DNA from: Pseudomonadota bacterium
GTDB taxonomy: Bacteria > Pseudomonadota > Gammaproteobacteria > JAKAQQ01
Assembly (NCBI GenBank): GCA_021819635.1
Contig: JAKAQQ010000059.1
Location: 1 to 6,081 of the forward strand
Reading direction: 5' to 3'
DNA: 6,081 nucleotides
Shown here: positions 4,688 to 6,081 of the stretch, piece by piece
Numbering within the stretch: position 1 is the stretch's first letter
Layout: every line of letters starts with the position of its first letter
Notes under the pieces: model-generated
Databases searched by the model: none
Seen by the model: the letters and a program-made list of their open reading frames with translations, nothing else
Told to the model about the DNA's origin: nothing
Program-made: the position numbers and the translations under genes

Positions 4688-6039
4688 GGGTCGGCCGGCG
4701 AAGCCCGAAACGTCCCGTCGGGGTCCGGGTAGTGGAAGAGGCGTCCGGCGTAGTTGCGGAGAACAAGGTCGTCGCCCGTGCGGCCAACGACGTAGTCGGG
4801 AAGGAGCGGGATCTTCCCGCCGCCCCCCGGGGCGTCGATCACGTAGGTTGGCACGGCGTAGCCCGTCGTGTGCCCGCGCAACCCCTCGATGATCTCGAGT
4901 CCGCGCGCCACCGGGGTTCGGAAATGGGAGGAGCCCGCGATCGGATCGCACTGGTAAAGGTAGTAGGGCTTGACGCGGATCTTGAGGAGCCCGTGAACGA
5001 GCCGGCGCATCGTGGCGACATCGTCGTTGACCCCGCGGAGCAGCACCGTCTGACTGCCGAGGGGCACGCCGGCGTCGGCAAGTCGGGCGCAGGCCTGGGC
5101 CACTTCCGGGGTGAGCTCGTCGGGGTGCGTGAAATGGATGCTCATCCACGGCGATCCGTGTTTCTTGAGGATGCGTACGAGCGCCGGCGTGATCCGCTGC
5201 GGGAGCACGGCGGGATTCTTCGTCCCGATGCGGACGAACTCGACATGGGGCATGGCCCGGAGACGGCCGAGGATCCAGTCGAGGCGTTCGTCGTCGAGGC
5301 TCAGGGGATCGCCTCCTGAGATGAGCACGTCGCGGATCTGGGGGGTGGCGGCAATGTAGGCGAGGGCGTCCTCAATCTGGTGCTTCTTGAGGCTTCCCTC
5401 ACCGGTGGCGCCGACGAGCCGGGCGCGCGTGCAGTAGCGGCAGTAGACCGCACAGAGCCCGGTGACCAGGAAGAGAACCCGGTCGGGGTAGCGGTGCACG
5501 AGCCCCGGAACCGGGCTCGAACTGTCCTCCCCGAGAGGGTCGAGCTCCTCGCCCGCGGTGCGGACAAACTCGCCCAAGGTCGGGACGGCGGTCAGGCGCA
5601 GCCCTTGGGCCGGGTTCTCGGGGTCGAGGAGGGCGGCGTAGTAGGGCGTGATCCCAAAGGGGAGCGGTCCGGAATGGCGGGCGATGGCTTCGCGTTCGTC
5701 GTCCGTCAGGACGAGAACCCGTTCGAGTTCGTCTAGGGTCCGCAGACGGTGACGCTGTTGCCAGCGCCAGTCGTTCCAGTCACGGGCGCTGGCCTCGGGG
5801 TGGAAGCGGCGACGGTAGGCGTCGGAACGTTCGCTGATGACGAAGGAAGGGACGTAGTTCTTTTTTTTCTGGTGGGGGGTGGGGGTGGGTGGACGGGGGG
5901 ATCGGGCAGGAGTTCGGGGGGGGGATCGAAGGGGTGCGGGAGCGATCTCGGGGAAGAGATCATAGGCGGTGGCCGAAGGCGCCGCTTCGAGGCTACTTCC
6001 GGGAGGTTCGGCGTCGTCGGAGAGGACAAGATCACGCAT
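4672..6039 (-). CDS. kamA: KamA family radical SAM lysine 2,3-aminomutase
   Basis: This 455-residue enzyme probably converts L-lysine to beta-lysine using a [4Fe-4S] cluster, S-adenosylmethionine and PLP. The conserved part starts near residue 76 (RRRFHPEASARDWNDWRWQQ). The cluster motif CAVYCRYC gives C196, C200 and C203, followed by LISGGDPLS (239-247). The PLP lysine is K409 in DAPGGGGKIP. D365 (YLYQCD) and D402 (VIDAP) match the two Asp residues that hold the lysine side-chain amine in the Clostridium subterminale enzyme (Asp293, Asp330), with the same 37-residue spacing. In glutamate 2,3-aminomutase these are Lys and Asn, so lysine is the likely substrate. The C-terminal zinc cysteine cluster of the clostridial enzyme is absent. 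Residues 1-75 are an unusual extension, Pro-rich at about 32-56 with a KKK stretch at 58-60. The ATG is the only start codon between the in-frame stop at 6076-6078 and the conserved domain. EF-P-modifying EpmB is less likely given length and neighbours. Confidence 0.93.
   Translation of the reverse strand: MRDLVLSDDAEPPGSSLEAAPSATAYDLFPEIAPAPLRSPPRTPARSPRPPTPTPHQKKKNYVPSFVISERSDAYRRRFHPEASARDWNDWRWQQRHRLRTLDELERVLVLTDDEREAIARHSGPLPFGITPYYAALLDPENPAQGLRLTAVPTLGEFVRTAGEELDPLGEDSSSPVPGLVHRYPDRVLFLVTGLCAVYCRYCTRARLVGATGEGSLKKHQIEDALAYIAATPQIRDVLISGGDPLSLDDERLDWILGRLRAMPHVEFVRIGTKNPAVLPQRITPALVRILKKHGSPWMSIHFTHPDELTPEVAQACARLADAGVPLGSQTVLLRGVNDDVATMRRLVHGLLKIRVKPYYLYQCDPIAGSSHFRTPVARGLEIIEGLRGHTTGYAVPTYVIDAPGGGGKIPLLPDYVVGRTGDDLVLRNYAGRLFHYPDPDGTFRASPADPCASA
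5874..5900 (+). other. G-quadruplex-capable G-tract cluster inside kamA 5' region
   Basis: The plus strand (template strand for kamA) has runs of 6, 5, 3 and 6 G separated by loops of 1, 1 and 5 nt, which fits the canonical G-quadruplex pattern. More G runs follow, including nine G at 5916-5924. In the protein this region encodes the Pro-rich segment of the aminomutase N-terminal extension. It could be plain compositional bias, since CCC proline codons produce such runs. Confidence 0.45.
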
Positions 6040-6081
6040 CGGCAGGGACTCCGGGTCCTGAGAAAAAGACCATGCTCAGAC
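6032..6081 (-). CDS. Possible 3' end of an upstream gene or a short leader ORF
   Basis: One minus-strand frame enters from the window edge and ends at a TGA at 6032-6034. That stop overlaps the kamA start (ATGCGTGA, 8 nt shared). The last visible residues are LSMVFFSGPGVPADA. Either this is the end of an upstream gene overlapping kamA, as the other cassette genes overlap each other, or it is a 13-residue ORF starting at the ATG at 6071-6073. Fifty bases are too few to decide, and it may be meaningless. Confidence 0.2.
   Translation of the reverse strand, partial: LSMVFFSGPGVPADA
6049..6052 (-). promoter_or_regulatory. Shine-Dalgarno sequence of kamA
   Basis: The minus strand reads GGAG, 9 nt before the kamA ATG. 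It is the only recognisable ribosome binding site within the cassette; the three following genes overlap their upstream neighbours and lack clear ones. It supports the ATG at 6037-6039. Confidence 0.5.

Noticed and set aside
3701..4732. Plus-strand open frame of 343 codons opposite the first ATP-grasp gene
   Set aside because: Shadow frame: it exactly covers a gene with intact ATP-grasp motifs on the other strand and shows no family resemblance itself.
3710..5149. Longer first ATP-grasp frame as a fusion protein of 479 residues
   Set aside because: The first 154 residues are an out-of-frame reading of kamA; the Ddl-like fold begins at MRVGLTYD.
4672..6039. EpmB (EF-P lysine modification) as the identity of the radical SAM enzyme
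   Set aside because: Longer than EpmB, more similar in its motifs to lysine 2,3-aminomutase, and without epmA or efp next to it.
6058..6079. Inverted repeat CTGAG ... CTCAG before kamA as a terminator
   Set aside because: Only 5 bp with a 12-nt loop and no U-run after it; too weak to call.

Overview
The window is very GC-rich, densely coding DNA, and every supported gene lies on the minus strand. Gene order in transcription therefore runs from high to low coordinates. The DnaG and S21 sequences resemble gammaproteobacterial versions: the DnaG zinc ligands fall at the same residue numbers as in Escherichia coli, and S21 has the usual 71 residues. The rpsU-yqeY-dnaG order is an arrangement I recall from some Gammaproteobacteria. 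I therefore infer a high-GC gammaproteobacterium but cannot name a genus.

Layout in transcription order: (1) 6081-6040 is a short upstream piece holding a Shine-Dalgarno sequence and possibly the last codons of another gene. (2) 6039-2180 is a tightly overlapping four-gene cassette: a lysine 2,3-aminomutase-like radical SAM enzyme (kamA-type), two different D-Ala-D-Ala-ligase-like ATP-grasp ligases, and a GNAT acetyltransferase. Overlaps are 16, 11 and 4 nt, so the genes are probably translationally coupled. (3) 2179-2134 is a 46-nt spacer. A perfect TATAAT -10 hexamer overlaps the GNAT stop codon, and a strong Shine-Dalgarno sequence follows. (4) 2133-1 is a macromolecular-synthesis operon: rpsU (S21), yqeY (GatB/YqeY domain) and dnaG (primase). 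dnaG is cut off by the window edge; rpoD would be expected beyond it.

The cassette is the interesting part. The aminomutase keeps both aspartates that read the lysine side-chain amine in the clostridial enzyme, plus the PLP lysine and the CxxxCxxC cluster, so it probably makes beta-lysine. Two ATP-grasp ligases and one acetyltransferase co-translated with it suggest a small pathway that activates, ligates and N-acetylates beta-lysine into an acetylated beta-lysyl peptide or similar metabolite. This would be distinct from the known two-gene N-epsilon-acetyl-beta-lysine osmolyte route (ablA/ablB). The product is inference. No RNA genes, insertion sequences, CRISPR arrays or long repeats were seen, and no stretch over 300 nt lacks a gene.
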